Assembly (NCBI GenBank): GCA_902984215.1
Contig: CADWAF010000437.1
Location: 1-55,630 of the forward strand
Reading direction: 5' to 3'
DNA: 55,630 nucleotides
Origin: Willaertia magna
Lineage: Eukaryota; Heterolobosea; Eutetramitea; Acrasida; Naegleriidae
Part shown: positions 28,750 through 37,786 of the stretch, piece by piece
Numbering within the stretch: the first letter of the stretch is position 1
Layout of the letters: the number at the start of each line of letters is the position of its first letter
Notes under the pieces: model-generated
Told to the model about the DNA's origin: nothing
Databases searched by the model: none
Seen by the model: only the letters and a program-made list of their open reading frames with translations
Position numbers and translations under genes: made by a program

Positions 28750-29814
28750 ATGTTTGAAACGGAAAGAACAAAAAATTTCATTGAAAGAAAGAAAAAAAGA
28801 AAAGAAGGAGATAAATTAACAAATCATGAAAAACATTTATTAAATCAAGCCATTATCAACCAACTAGAATTAGAAGATGAAGAAATTAATGAACTAAAAA
28901 ATAGAAAAATAAATATTGATCAAGCTAAACAATTTGGATTTCGATCTTTTCTTCTAAATAAACAAGTTTTCACTATCTCTTCATCTACTACTAATACCAC
29001 TTTTTCACAAACAAATAATAATGAAATAAATATTAAAAATTTTGAAATTACTGAAAGACAAGCTAGTTTACTACCTGGTGTGACAATTACAAATGATAAA
29101 AAAGTTGTAACGACTGGAAAGGAAGGTTTATTAATTCCTGTGAAAAGTGAACTTGGTGAGATTGTTGCATTACAAATAAGACCTAGACGTAAATATCAAA
29201 TGAAGGGTGTTTCAAAATATGTTTTAACATCTTCTAATAGTTCATCTTCTAGTAAAAAGAAGAAACAAGAAACAAACTTTCATTATAATGAATTTGGTGA
29301 AACTCCTCTTTGTTATCATCCATTTAGTTCAAAAGAGAATGAAAATATTATTGGTTTTTGTGAAGGAATATTAAAATCTTATATTGCTGCTAATAGATTA
29401 AAGATGAATATAATTGGTGGAAATGGTTGTGATTTTATAATTTCAATTGAAACTTTAGATCAAATGTTAAGAAATATGAAAGATGACATTTCTTTAAAAA
29501 TTGCTTATATCTTTCCAGATTCTGGAACGCATTGTAATGAACAAGTACTTGTACCTTTTATTGAATTGTACATGTTTTTAGAGACACGTTTTAAAGAGGT
29601 TTGGTTTGTTTATTATGGACAATATACAAAAGAAAAGGGAATGGATATTGATGAGGTACCTGAAGAGGTTTTAAATGAAGAAAAACAGTTATTAAATTTA
29701 TATGATTATTGTGAGCTTACTCCTAATTTTATTAGAGAGAAGAATATGCTTGGGTTTTATTTTAAAGAAGAGCATAATAAAAGGAAAAGTAATAAAGAAG
29801 AATTTTTACTTTAG
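28750..29814 (+). CDS. Toprim-domain protein, DUF3854-like
   Basis: 354 residues, ATG after an A-run. After a lysine-rich leader, the order of motifs resembles the DUF3854/Toprim-like family known mainly from bacterial plasmids, cyanobacteria and phages: LLPGV, GKEGLLIPVKSELGEIVALQI, KYVLTSS, PLCYHP, then Toprim GFCEGILKSYIAA (E205), IAYIFPDSGTHCNEQVL (D257) and GMDIDEV (D299, D301). In bacteria and phages such domains often sit beside primase-helicase modules; here it stands alone with eukaryotic neighbours. Acidic Toprim residues look kept, so metal binding is plausible. Function in this cell is unknown; transfer from a bacterium or virus is an inference. Confidence 0.65.
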   Translation: MFETERTKNFIERKKKRKEGDKLTNHEKHLLNQAIINQLELEDEEINELKNRKINIDQAKQFGFRSFLLNKQVFTISSSTTNTTFSQTNNNEINIKNFEITERQASLLPGVTITNDKKVVTTGKEGLLIPVKSELGEIVALQIRPRRKYQMKGVSKYVLTSSNSSSSSKKKKQETNFHYNEFGETPLCYHPFSSKENENIIGFCEGILKSYIAANRLKMNIIGGNGCDFIISIETLDQMLRNMKDDISLKIAYIFPDSGTHCNEQVLVPFIELYMFLETRFKEVWFVYYGQYTKEKGMDIDEVPEEVLNEEKQLLNLYDYCELTPNFIREKNMLGFYFKEEHNKRKSNKEEFLL

Positions 29815-30036
29815 TAGAGATTATAATAAGCTCAAGTTATTTGTTATCTGTATTAATTGTAAGTCGTATTTTGTGAATTTAATGCCATTATCTTATTGTT
29901 TCTGCTGTGTAATAAAGCTCTCCTGAAGAACCTGCTAAACGAGGAGTTGAGGACTTTATCGAGTTGTGTTATTTTTGCCTGGTGTGAATTAATACCAACA
30001 ATAAATAATTATAAATTAAATAATTTAAAAGTATCA

Positions 30037-31008
30037 ATGGATAAAAAATATTTTGAAATAAAAGAACGCTTTAATAAATGGAATGATTTATCAAATCAAT
30101 TTATGTTAAAATATAATGAAATAATAAATAAATATCTTAACTCTTCTAATCAATTAATTAATAATAGTATTGTCATTAATAATAGTAAGAATAAAAGAGA
30201 ATATTTAAATGAATTTTTAAAGGAAATGGATAGTGTAGAGCTATTTGGAGTAAATTCATTAGCTGAATTACAAATTTGTAAGGGAATAACAAGGAATGAA
30301 CTACAATCTTTACCTTCTATTAATGAAACAATTCAGTTAGCTCCTAACGCATTACAATTCTTTAAAGAATTGGAGAATTTCAACCATATTTCTAATTTTT
30401 GTGTAATGTCAAGTAATTGGTCATTTGATTTAATTGATTCTTTTTTAAAGAAACATGTTTTTCCACATTTACAAAAGAAATATTATACTGTTAAATGTGA
30501 TTATGTAAATGATTCAGAAGATTTAAAGAATTTTAATGATAAAGATGAAGTAATGGTCTGTATTTATTGTAATAATTTATATTTTGATGAAATGAATTGT
30601 TCTAATGGAGAATTTGAAATAAAACAATGTATAACATCTAATGATAAGTTACTTGCAGTTAATGATTATGTCAAACGATTTGCTTTTCAAAAAGATGGAA
30701 TGAATGAAAATTATAATTATAAAACAATATATATTGGAGATTCAGTTAATGATTTAAGATGTTTATTATTATTAGATAATGGTAATAATATATTTAATTG
30801 GAATCATGAAGGAATTTTATATTGTCCAAACTATTTCACTAAAGAATCAACTATTAAAAAGATTTGTAAACATTTTCAAATAGAATTAAAGGAAATTATT
30901 CCAAAAAATTTAAATAATAATTCAATTAATAGTATAACATATAACCAAGATAATTTATCACTATATATTGCAACAGATTGGAAAGAAATAACTAGTCTAC
31001 TCAAGTAA
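30037..31008 (+). CDS. HAD-family protein related to TH2/Cto1 (start uncertain)
   Basis: From the ATG at 30037 there are 323 residues; the same frame is open back to 29896 without an ATG. Seen: KWNDLSNQFMLKYNEII, motif II region CVMSSNWSFDLIDSFLKK, FAFQKDG (possible Lys motif), and motif IV YIGDSVNDLRCLLLLD. This pattern fits the HAD domain of plant TH2 (thiamine monophosphate phosphatase) and yeast Cto1. The nucleophile motif I (DFDxT) expected just upstream is absent. The matching place in the extended frame reads VIFAWCELIPT (about 29967-29999). Either an upstream exon is missing or the enzyme is inactive. A GTAAGT at 29860 could be a donor. Function as phosphatase is therefore uncertain. 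Confidence 0.65.
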   Translation: MDKKYFEIKERFNKWNDLSNQFMLKYNEIINKYLNSSNQLINNSIVINNSKNKREYLNEFLKEMDSVELFGVNSLAELQICKGITRNELQSLPSINETIQLAPNALQFFKELENFNHISNFCVMSSNWSFDLIDSFLKKHVFPHLQKKYYTVKCDYVNDSEDLKNFNDKDEVMVCIYCNNLYFDEMNCSNGEFEIKQCITSNDKLLAVNDYVKRFAFQKDGMNENYNYKTIYIGDSVNDLRCLLLLDNGNNIFNWNHEGILYCPNYFTKESTIKKICKHFQIELKEIIPKNLNNNSINSITYNQDNLSLYIATDWKEITSLLK

Positions 31009-31401
31009 AACTTTATTTACTAGTATTTCTTTGACTCTTTTAACAAGAGGGAATCACTGCGGAATATAAGAAACAGTAGAATTTCAGAAAACCATTTTAC
31101 TTTATTGTAATCTACATACCTGTTCGCTTTGAACATGAATTATTTTTAGGTTGGAGTCTATCATCAAAAAGCCCAAAGTGCACTTTCATAAAACAAACAA
31201 CTAAAAAAAAGTAGCCAACAAATAATTAGCAAAATAATAGACAGTACTGTCAATAGACAATAACAACAAAGCAAACAACTTATACCGCAGCAAAACAAAC
31301 ATTCTTTTACAGAATATTAACAAAACAATAACAAACAACATTATATCGTTATAATTAAATAGTTCACAATCCCCCTTTCCCCCTAAACCGCAAACAATTC
31401 A
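31009..31401. other. Spacer with A/C-rich leader
   Basis: 393 nt, no gene. It carries a perfect 12-nt palindrome GACAGTACTGTC (31240-31251) and, nearer the next gene, an A/C-rich stretch with many aacaa repeats that looks like a 5' leader. Confidence 0.4.
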
Positions 31402-32341
31402 ATGTCTCTCATAAGTAGTTCTTTGAGCAGTAGCTCCAGCTCTTTATCATCTTCCTCCTGTGTTTTTACCATGGTCGGAGGAATCAACTGTAAGGATAAG
31501 ATCGAAGACCCAACGCAAGATCCGATCTATGTTTGTCTTTTTAGAGGCTCCTATTACCACGGCTCCTTTAACATGCGAGAAAAAGGAGAGAAAGCGAATT
31601 GGTAAGAGTACTAATACTAGTAGTAGCAGTAGTAAAATACTCTCCTATACTGAAGATTTCAATTTACTAATGAACGCTGAAGAGCTTATTAAAATTCAAT
31701 TAGCCTTAGAAAATAATTTCAAGCCTACCATTGCAGTTCATTCATTTTCTTCCACCAAAAAATTACAAAAATTAAATAATAATAGTGGCGCAACTGTAGA
31801 TAATGTTCTTTGGGAAGAATTTAACCAATTAACAGAACATTTATCTGAAGGTGGTGAAAGAATTTTGAATGAACCAAATGCTGGTGGAGGATCTACTTTT
31901 AGTGAAGTATTAAGCTTTGAAGTATTACATAAATTGCTAGGCGCTGAATTATTATGTACTGAAATGGAATTAATCTATTATCCAATTGGTTCAAAGAAAA
32001 CTGATTATAGTGTAAAGATTAATGGTAAGAAGTATGGTGTTTCAGTTACCAGATGTTTTGATTATATGAATTTAAAGGCTGAAAAGTTAAGTGAAAAGTA
32101 TATTAAATTCTTATTAGAAAAGAAATTATCTGGGGTTCAGTTGAGTAGCGAAAATATTGTTAAGAAACAAAGATGGGAAAAACAAATACTTCACATTTGG
32201 GTTCCTAATGAAAATGTTGCAAACCAAACAAGATCTGTTTATAGGAAAATGAAAAGTAGATGCAAGGCTAATACAATAGTCATTATTACTGTTGCCAGTG
32301 AAACACAATGTGTTTTCTTGGAGGGCAGTAACACTTTGTAA
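31402..32341 (+). CDS. AAC4-like conserved protein, possible PD-(D/E)XK-type fold, very short intron
   Basis: Model 31402-31601 joined to 31633-32341, 302 residues. Exon 1 starts MSLISSSL and ends YYHGSFNMREKGEKAN, then reaches GGTAAGAG. The downstream frame continues through FSEVLSFEVLHKLLGAELL, YPIGSKKTDYSV, KYGVSVTRCFDY and KQILHIWVPNE. The intron would be 31602-31632 (31 nt) with TACTAAT as branch point; AGs at 31620, 31623, 31626 and 31629 keep the same frame, so the acceptor is not fixed. The second half resembles the Dictyostelium AAC4-type family. The E...D...SV pattern suggests a restriction-endonuclease-like fold, which is inference. A sequencing frameshift is the alternative to the intron. 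Confidence 0.65.
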
Positions 32342-32401
32342 ATATAACTATTAAAATAATAAAATTACATGTACTTTATACATTGCAAATTGTTTCCTTA
32401 A

Positions 32402-35398
32402 TTAATTTATTAAGTCTAAATCAGTGAATTGACTAATATCATCACTTAAACCTTTTCTTCTTCTTGTCTTAATCATAAAGTCACGTGCAAGATGAGGTAG
32501 TGGACTTGGTTCAAGTGGTGCCAGAACAATATCTTTATCAAGTGGATTACCTGGAACAACATCCCAATGACTAAAGTTTGACAAACAAAATGCATGTCCC
32601 TGTGTATGCATTCTTAAATCTGTTTCTAAACCAAAAGAATCAATGGCTGGAACAAATCCTTTCAAAATATAATGAGGTGTTCCAGGTTTAGGTATCTCTT
32701 CATTTATGTGTCCTCTTCTTCTCTCCAATACTTTATAAATACCTTGTATAGATTCATATGGACATTGTATTTCTAATGAATAAATTGGTTCTAAAAGTTG
32801 AGGATTTGCAGATAAGAAACTAGAATAACAAACTCTACGAGAAGTAGAAATAATTTGACCACTTCCTCTAGAAATTCTGTCTTGTGAAATATCAGCCTCT
32901 AAAAGTCTAAACTTAACATTACGTATAGGTTCATCACATAAAGGTCCTTCCTTTGTACTCCATCTAAATCCTTGAATAATTGAATCTTTTACACTATTTA
33001 AAAGTGTTTGATCAACTTCATGTTCAAATGTTTCATTAATCAAAATATTTGGGCTACCTTCTTCTGGACCAAATGCCCAAATTCTGTCACAAGAGAATTC
33101 ATCCCATTCGTATTTTGTCATCAATATCTCGTCACGAATAGATTTATCCATTCCCTCAAATCTTATTCTTTTATGTTCAATATCTTCAGCTAAACCCTTT
33201 TCCATAGGTTCGGCAATCATAACTAATCTATTCTTTAAATTAGGTGTTGTTGCAAAACATCTTACAGAAGAAGTTTCAGCAACAGTTTCACAAAATGTCA
33301 CAGATGGATCAGAAACCTTAATTTCAATTTTAGCATACAAAGTTCTTAAATCATGCATAATTGTATCTAAATATAATTCTCCAGTACCCAAAATTATATG
33401 TTCACCGCTTTCTTCCACTCTCGTTATTGCTAATGGGTAACTCTTATTAATTTTTCGTAGGCCTTCCATCATTTTAGGTAATTCAGATGGTTTTAAAGGT
33501 TCAACAGCAATCTTTATGACAGATTGATTAATAAAAGAAAGTGGTTTAAATATGTGATATTCCGTTTCATCTTCTTCTTCATCTTTCTTAGGTGGCACTA
33601 TAGTTGCTGTTTTGTTTATAATAGATTCAACTCCACCAATTAAAATCCAATTACCTGCTCCTATACTATCTACTTCTAATTGATATCTACCATTATAAAT
33701 CCATAAGTTCGAAACTTCATTCACTAACATATCTTCTTCATCTAAAGGTGAATAGCCCTCTCCTAAAACTCTTACAGTATCGCCTCGCTTAATAGTTCCA
33801 CTCATAACCCTTCCAAATGCATCAAATGTACTATAATCTGGTCTAGGGAATAATTTAGTTATATAAACTACTAAATCACCGTCATTATTACAATTCTTCA
33901 TATTATTAGCAACATTAGAATCTTGAGGTCCTGTATAAAAAGATTCTACCTTATTTCTATTACCCAAATACGAACTATTTGGTGGTGGTATAAATCTTTC
34001 TAACATATCAACAAATGCACTAGGTTTACCAAATAGAGCTCTGAAAACACATTTCATTAAAGGATTAGGATCTAATGACAATTCAATATCGTTTAACTTA
34101 ACACCAATCTTCCTTAGTGTTCCTTCTAACTCTTCTGGATCTTGTCCTACAATGTGACTATAAATCTTATAAAGAGGTTCTAAAATAAATTCTATAAAGG
34201 AACGTTTACTACTTCCTTCTTCAGAAGGTTTCCTAGAGAAAGTTCTTCTTTCTGAATCAAAATAAATATCTCCCCATAATCTTTTTGCAAATTCTTTATA
34301 ACTAAATCCACCATAGTAATCAGCATAGATCTTTGCAAATGATTCCAAAGTGAAACAAACGCCTGTTTTAGAACTTGCAAAACAAACATTACCTAGCTCA
34401 GGAGAAAGAATTGTTGTAGGATATTCTACCATTTTGTTATTTTCTTCTTTTCCAATTGTTTTATTATTTGGTAAAATGTATTGATATTTTAATGATTCAT
34501 CATTAATAGAATTCTTTAAGATGTTATTTACTTCTGTAATTGTATGTTTTAATTTAAAGTAAGCATCAGTAGGTGGTAATTTAAGTTCTAAAATTAATCT
34601 ATCAATTTTGTTAATTAATAAAACAATTGGTAATCTTTCTCTCACTGCAAATTTAATTAAATTTTCTGTATGTGACATAACTCCTTCTAATGCGTCAACT
34701 ATTACGACCACACCGTCGGAAATTCGCATAGCAGAAGTTACTTCATCTGAAAAGTTTGTATGCCCAGGAGTATCCATAATATTAACTAAAAATGTTTTTT
34801 GTCTTGTACTTTCTAATAATAATGTCATTGGTGTTGATTTTATACTTAACCCTCTTTGATATTCATCTGGCCTTATATCTGTATATTTTAAATCAACATC
34901 TAGCTGATAATCTGTATAATCTATGTGGGTAGACCTTACTAACATATCCATAAAACAAGTCTTTCCATGATGTAAATTCCCTACAAAAGATACATTTCTA
35001 ATGTTAGAAGGTAATTTAGTCATCTCTAAAAGATAGTCCCAAGTAAAGGTTGTTTCTGGAGGGATTTCAAAATTCTTTTCAGTTTTATTCCAAATTAACT
35101 TTTTAATTGGTTCAATGATTGGAGTTTCTAAAGTTTGTCTATCTTCATCTTCAACTAAAGTTTCAACTTCTTCACCATAAACTTCTTCAGCAGATGGATA
35201 ATACTCTTTATCTTCATGTAAAACGATAGCATTTTGTCTATTACCATCAATAGGTACTATGGATCTATTGTTTTCTTCTTGTTCCGATAATTCTTCATCA
35301 CTGCTTAATGCTGCATTGTTATTATTTCTTCCACCATAATTACCGAATTCATCAAAATATTCTTCTTCACCTCCATCTTCATTATCGTTTGGAATCAT
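32402..35398 (-). CDS. EFTUD2: U5 snRNP GTPase Snu114 (EFTUD2)
   Basis: 998 residues from the ATG at 35398 (MIPNDNEDGG, then EYFDEFGNYGG as in EFTUD2). Acidic N terminus with VLHEDKEYYPSAEEVYGEEVE. G domain: GNLHHGKTCFMD (near 137), IMDTPGHTNFSDEV, INKID. EF-2-like domains II-V follow (AFGRVMSGTIKRG, VEESGEHIILGTGELYLD, RRRGHINEE, TDLRMHTQGHAF, IKTRRRKGLSDDIS). Snu114 controls Brr2 and spliceosome activation in the U5 snRNP. The GTP-binding motifs are intact and length is normal. An upstream in-frame ATG 13 codons earlier exists, but the later one fits the family better. Confidence 0.96.
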   Translation of the reverse strand: MIPNDNEDGGEEEYFDEFGNYGGRNNNNAALSSDEELSEQEENNRSIVPIDGNRQNAIVLHEDKEYYPSAEEVYGEEVETLVEDEDRQTLETPIIEPIKKLIWNKTEKNFEIPPETTFTWDYLLEMTKLPSNIRNVSFVGNLHHGKTCFMDMLVRSTHIDYTDYQLDVDLKYTDIRPDEYQRGLSIKSTPMTLLLESTRQKTFLVNIMDTPGHTNFSDEVTSAMRISDGVVVIVDALEGVMSHTENLIKFAVRERLPIVLLINKIDRLILELKLPPTDAYFKLKHTITEVNNILKNSINDESLKYQYILPNNKTIGKEENNKMVEYPTTILSPELGNVCFASSKTGVCFTLESFAKIYADYYGGFSYKEFAKRLWGDIYFDSERRTFSRKPSEEGSSKRSFIEFILEPLYKIYSHIVGQDPEELEGTLRKIGVKLNDIELSLDPNPLMKCVFRALFGKPSAFVDMLERFIPPPNSSYLGNRNKVESFYTGPQDSNVANNMKNCNNDGDLVVYITKLFPRPDYSTFDAFGRVMSGTIKRGDTVRVLGEGYSPLDEEDMLVNEVSNLWIYNGRYQLEVDSIGAGNWILIGGVESIINKTATIVPPKKDEEEDETEYHIFKPLSFINQSVIKIAVEPLKPSELPKMMEGLRKINKSYPLAITRVEESGEHIILGTGELYLDTIMHDLRTLYAKIEIKVSDPSVTFCETVAETSSVRCFATTPNLKNRLVMIAEPMEKGLAEDIEHKRIRFEGMDKSIRDEILMTKYEWDEFSCDRIWAFGPEEGSPNILINETFEHEVDQTLLNSVKDSIIQGFRWSTKEGPLCDEPIRNVKFRLLEADISQDRISRGSGQIISTSRRVCYSSFLSANPQLLEPIYSLEIQCPYESIQGIYKVLERRRGHINEEIPKPGTPHYILKGFVPAIDSFGLETDLRMHTQGHAFCLSNFSHWDVVPGNPLDKDIVLAPLEPSPLPHLARDFMIKTRRRKGLSDDISQFTDLDLIN

Positions 35399-35511
35399 TT
35401 TTTTTAATGTGCAAAATAAAACTGTCATCAGGTTCAATGAATTGGCTTAAAGGTGTGACAAATTGTGCAAAATTAAAGTAAAAAAGCTTTTATAATTATT
35501 AAATGTCTTAA

Positions 35512-37412
35512 TTAAACTTGTTGGTATTGGGCTCTGTTTACCACTAAAAGTTTGTAACAACTTCCAATTACAATAAATATCGAAAAGAAAACGAAAAACC
35601 CTCCAACAACTGAGAAAAATATTATCAAAATAGTTTGTAAATCCATGTCATTATCATTTGGTTTATAGCTACTACTGAGAGTGGGAATACTACTATTAGC
35701 AACTACACCATATCCCAAATTTGATGAATTATAATTGTTGACGTCTTCTGATAAAAAGTAAGGAATCAATTGTACTTTGTCACTTAATTGGTTTACTCTG
35801 CCCTTAATAAAATTATAAATCGCTAATTGGTTGTCATTGTTTAAGAAAGAAGTTCCCCAATAATTATGACTCAAATTAATACTGCTGTCATTTGTTCCAG
35901 AAACCTTAATAAATACATCATGGGTAGGGTCACCATTTATATTATGTGTATTCATAAAAATATTTTGTTCAAAACTAAACTGGCGTCTATCAATATTATT
36001 TAAATTAACAAAAACTGCATTATTTGCAATATTTTCAATAAATTTGTTCTTAGAAGAAAAGAAAAGAACTGCAGTAGGACTATCAACTAAAATCATGCTT
36101 GATTGACAGTAGTTATTGTAAAATTGATTATCATTACTTCTAAATTGGGTTAAGGTAAGATACTTTTCTTTAATATTAATAAAAGGAATTCCAGAAGGTC
36201 CACAATTAGAATTCATAATAATATTTTGTGAAAAACTAATGGATTTAAATAAAAATTGTGGATATATTATATCTTTCTCTTTTAACATTGTAAATTATTA
36301 TTATAAATGTATTATTAATACTTACGGTTTGTTACAATAACTGGACCTGATAGATCTAAAAATGTGTTTTTCATTACCACCATACTTGAACTAATGTAAG
36401 GAGAAAGAGCAACAATTGTTGCAAAGTCACTTGATGATTTCTTAAAAGTATTACCTGCAATACTCATTGCAGACCCAGTAACAGCATTATTATAATTTGT
36501 AAAATTTGAATTCATAGCGTATAACCTCTGGCCAACAAGATCTATAGGGTTATCAATAGAATCAAAAGAACATTGTGAAATATCTACAATAAGAATATTA
36601 GCCACAGGGTTTTCAGAGACTTCAAAAACACAATATACACCAAAATATCCTCTATCAACTTTGTTACCTTCAACATAAATTTCTTCTGTAAATGAAAACC
36701 TGCTGTTTTCAATTTCAATTTGTGTTTTTGCTTTTCCAAATAGAGCAGAAATAGATGATAATACTGTTTGGAAAGTACAATTATTAATGGCAATTATATT
36801 ATTAGGTAAAATATTAACTATGTTCATCTTTATGCCTCCCCCCACGTTTTTAAATAATATATTCTCCATAAACAAATAAAAAGTGTTATTTGCAAGTAAT
36901 AATTCAATACCCACACCATTTGAATAACCTCCACCAATTATCTCTATATCTTTCAGTATAATATTTAAAGGGTTATTGTCAACTACATTATTTGTGAGTT
37001 GTAAAGATAAAGAAGGGTTAGTGTAACTACTATTGGTTATATCTTTAATAAATTTACAATTGTAAATATTAAAATTTGGATTAGTAATCACAATTCCCCA
37101 AACATTTGTTTTGTAAAAAGGAGTGTTAGTGATAATGTTGTAACTTTGAAATATAATTGGCAAGTCATTGGTACCATTTGCAGTGAGAGAACCGTGGATT
37201 AATAATTTCACACTTTCGTTTTCTATTCGAGAAGAAACAAAAGTGACAACAACACCTGGTTTAATAATCAAATGAGTGTCTTTTGGAATGGTTACAGTTT
37301 CATTTAACAATACATTCTCATTCCATTCAATTGTTTTGGTGTCTTGGGATGTGCAAAGTGTTACTCCTAAAATAACCAAAATTAAAACACATATAGCTTC
37401 TTTATTCAACAT
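35512..37412 (-). CDS. Secreted beta-helix type I membrane protein
   Basis: Two exons, 37412-36326 and 36278-35512 (minus), with a 47-nt GTAAGT...AG intron; 617 residues. Signal peptide (ICVLILVILGVTLC), then a long series of short Asn-rich strands with hydrophobic ladders (LIIKPGVVVTFVSSRI, NNCTFQTVL, MNTHNINGD) typical of right-handed parallel beta-helices, many N-glycosylation sites, a single membrane helix near the C terminus (IIFFSVVGGFFVFFSIFIVIG) and a short cytosolic tail. No catalytic residues are recognised. Probably a surface or endolysosomal adhesion-type protein. Confidence 0.8.
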
Positions 37413-37786
37413 TTTTTTGCGTGCATGCCTCTTTTTCCATCAATTAATGAAATTATTTCAATTTTGATATTCGATGCCAATAATGAGACTCCTTTGTTTT
37501 TGCCGCAGTTTGCTTGCTTAGGCAGACACTGGAGGTAATTAGGACCTTTATTAACTAATTATTTTACAGTCATGACATAAGCCTAAAACATTCATCGTTC
37601 CCAAACCTCATAAAAACAGCCTGCCATTGTACCTGCACTATCCAATAGAGCAAGTACCAACTCGTCTTTCAAAAGACAAGCAACAAGGGTATTCAAAAAA
37701 TTTTTAAAATTAAAAAAAACAAAAATTCTTCCCGATTATATTTTCTTCTCATTTACTATTTATTATTAAAAAAAAATTAAATTATT
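37413..37786. other. Divergent promoter spacer
   Basis: 374 nt between the divergent beta-helix and Furry genes. A GC-richer middle (37500-37690) is flanked by AT-rich ends; A/T-runs precede the Furry ATG. No ORF or repeat of note. Confidence 0.4.

Noticed and set aside
31529..32341. Single-exon start at 31529 for the AAC4-like gene
   Set aside because: It leaves the well-formed 66-codon exon from 31402 unexplained; kept as an alternative only.
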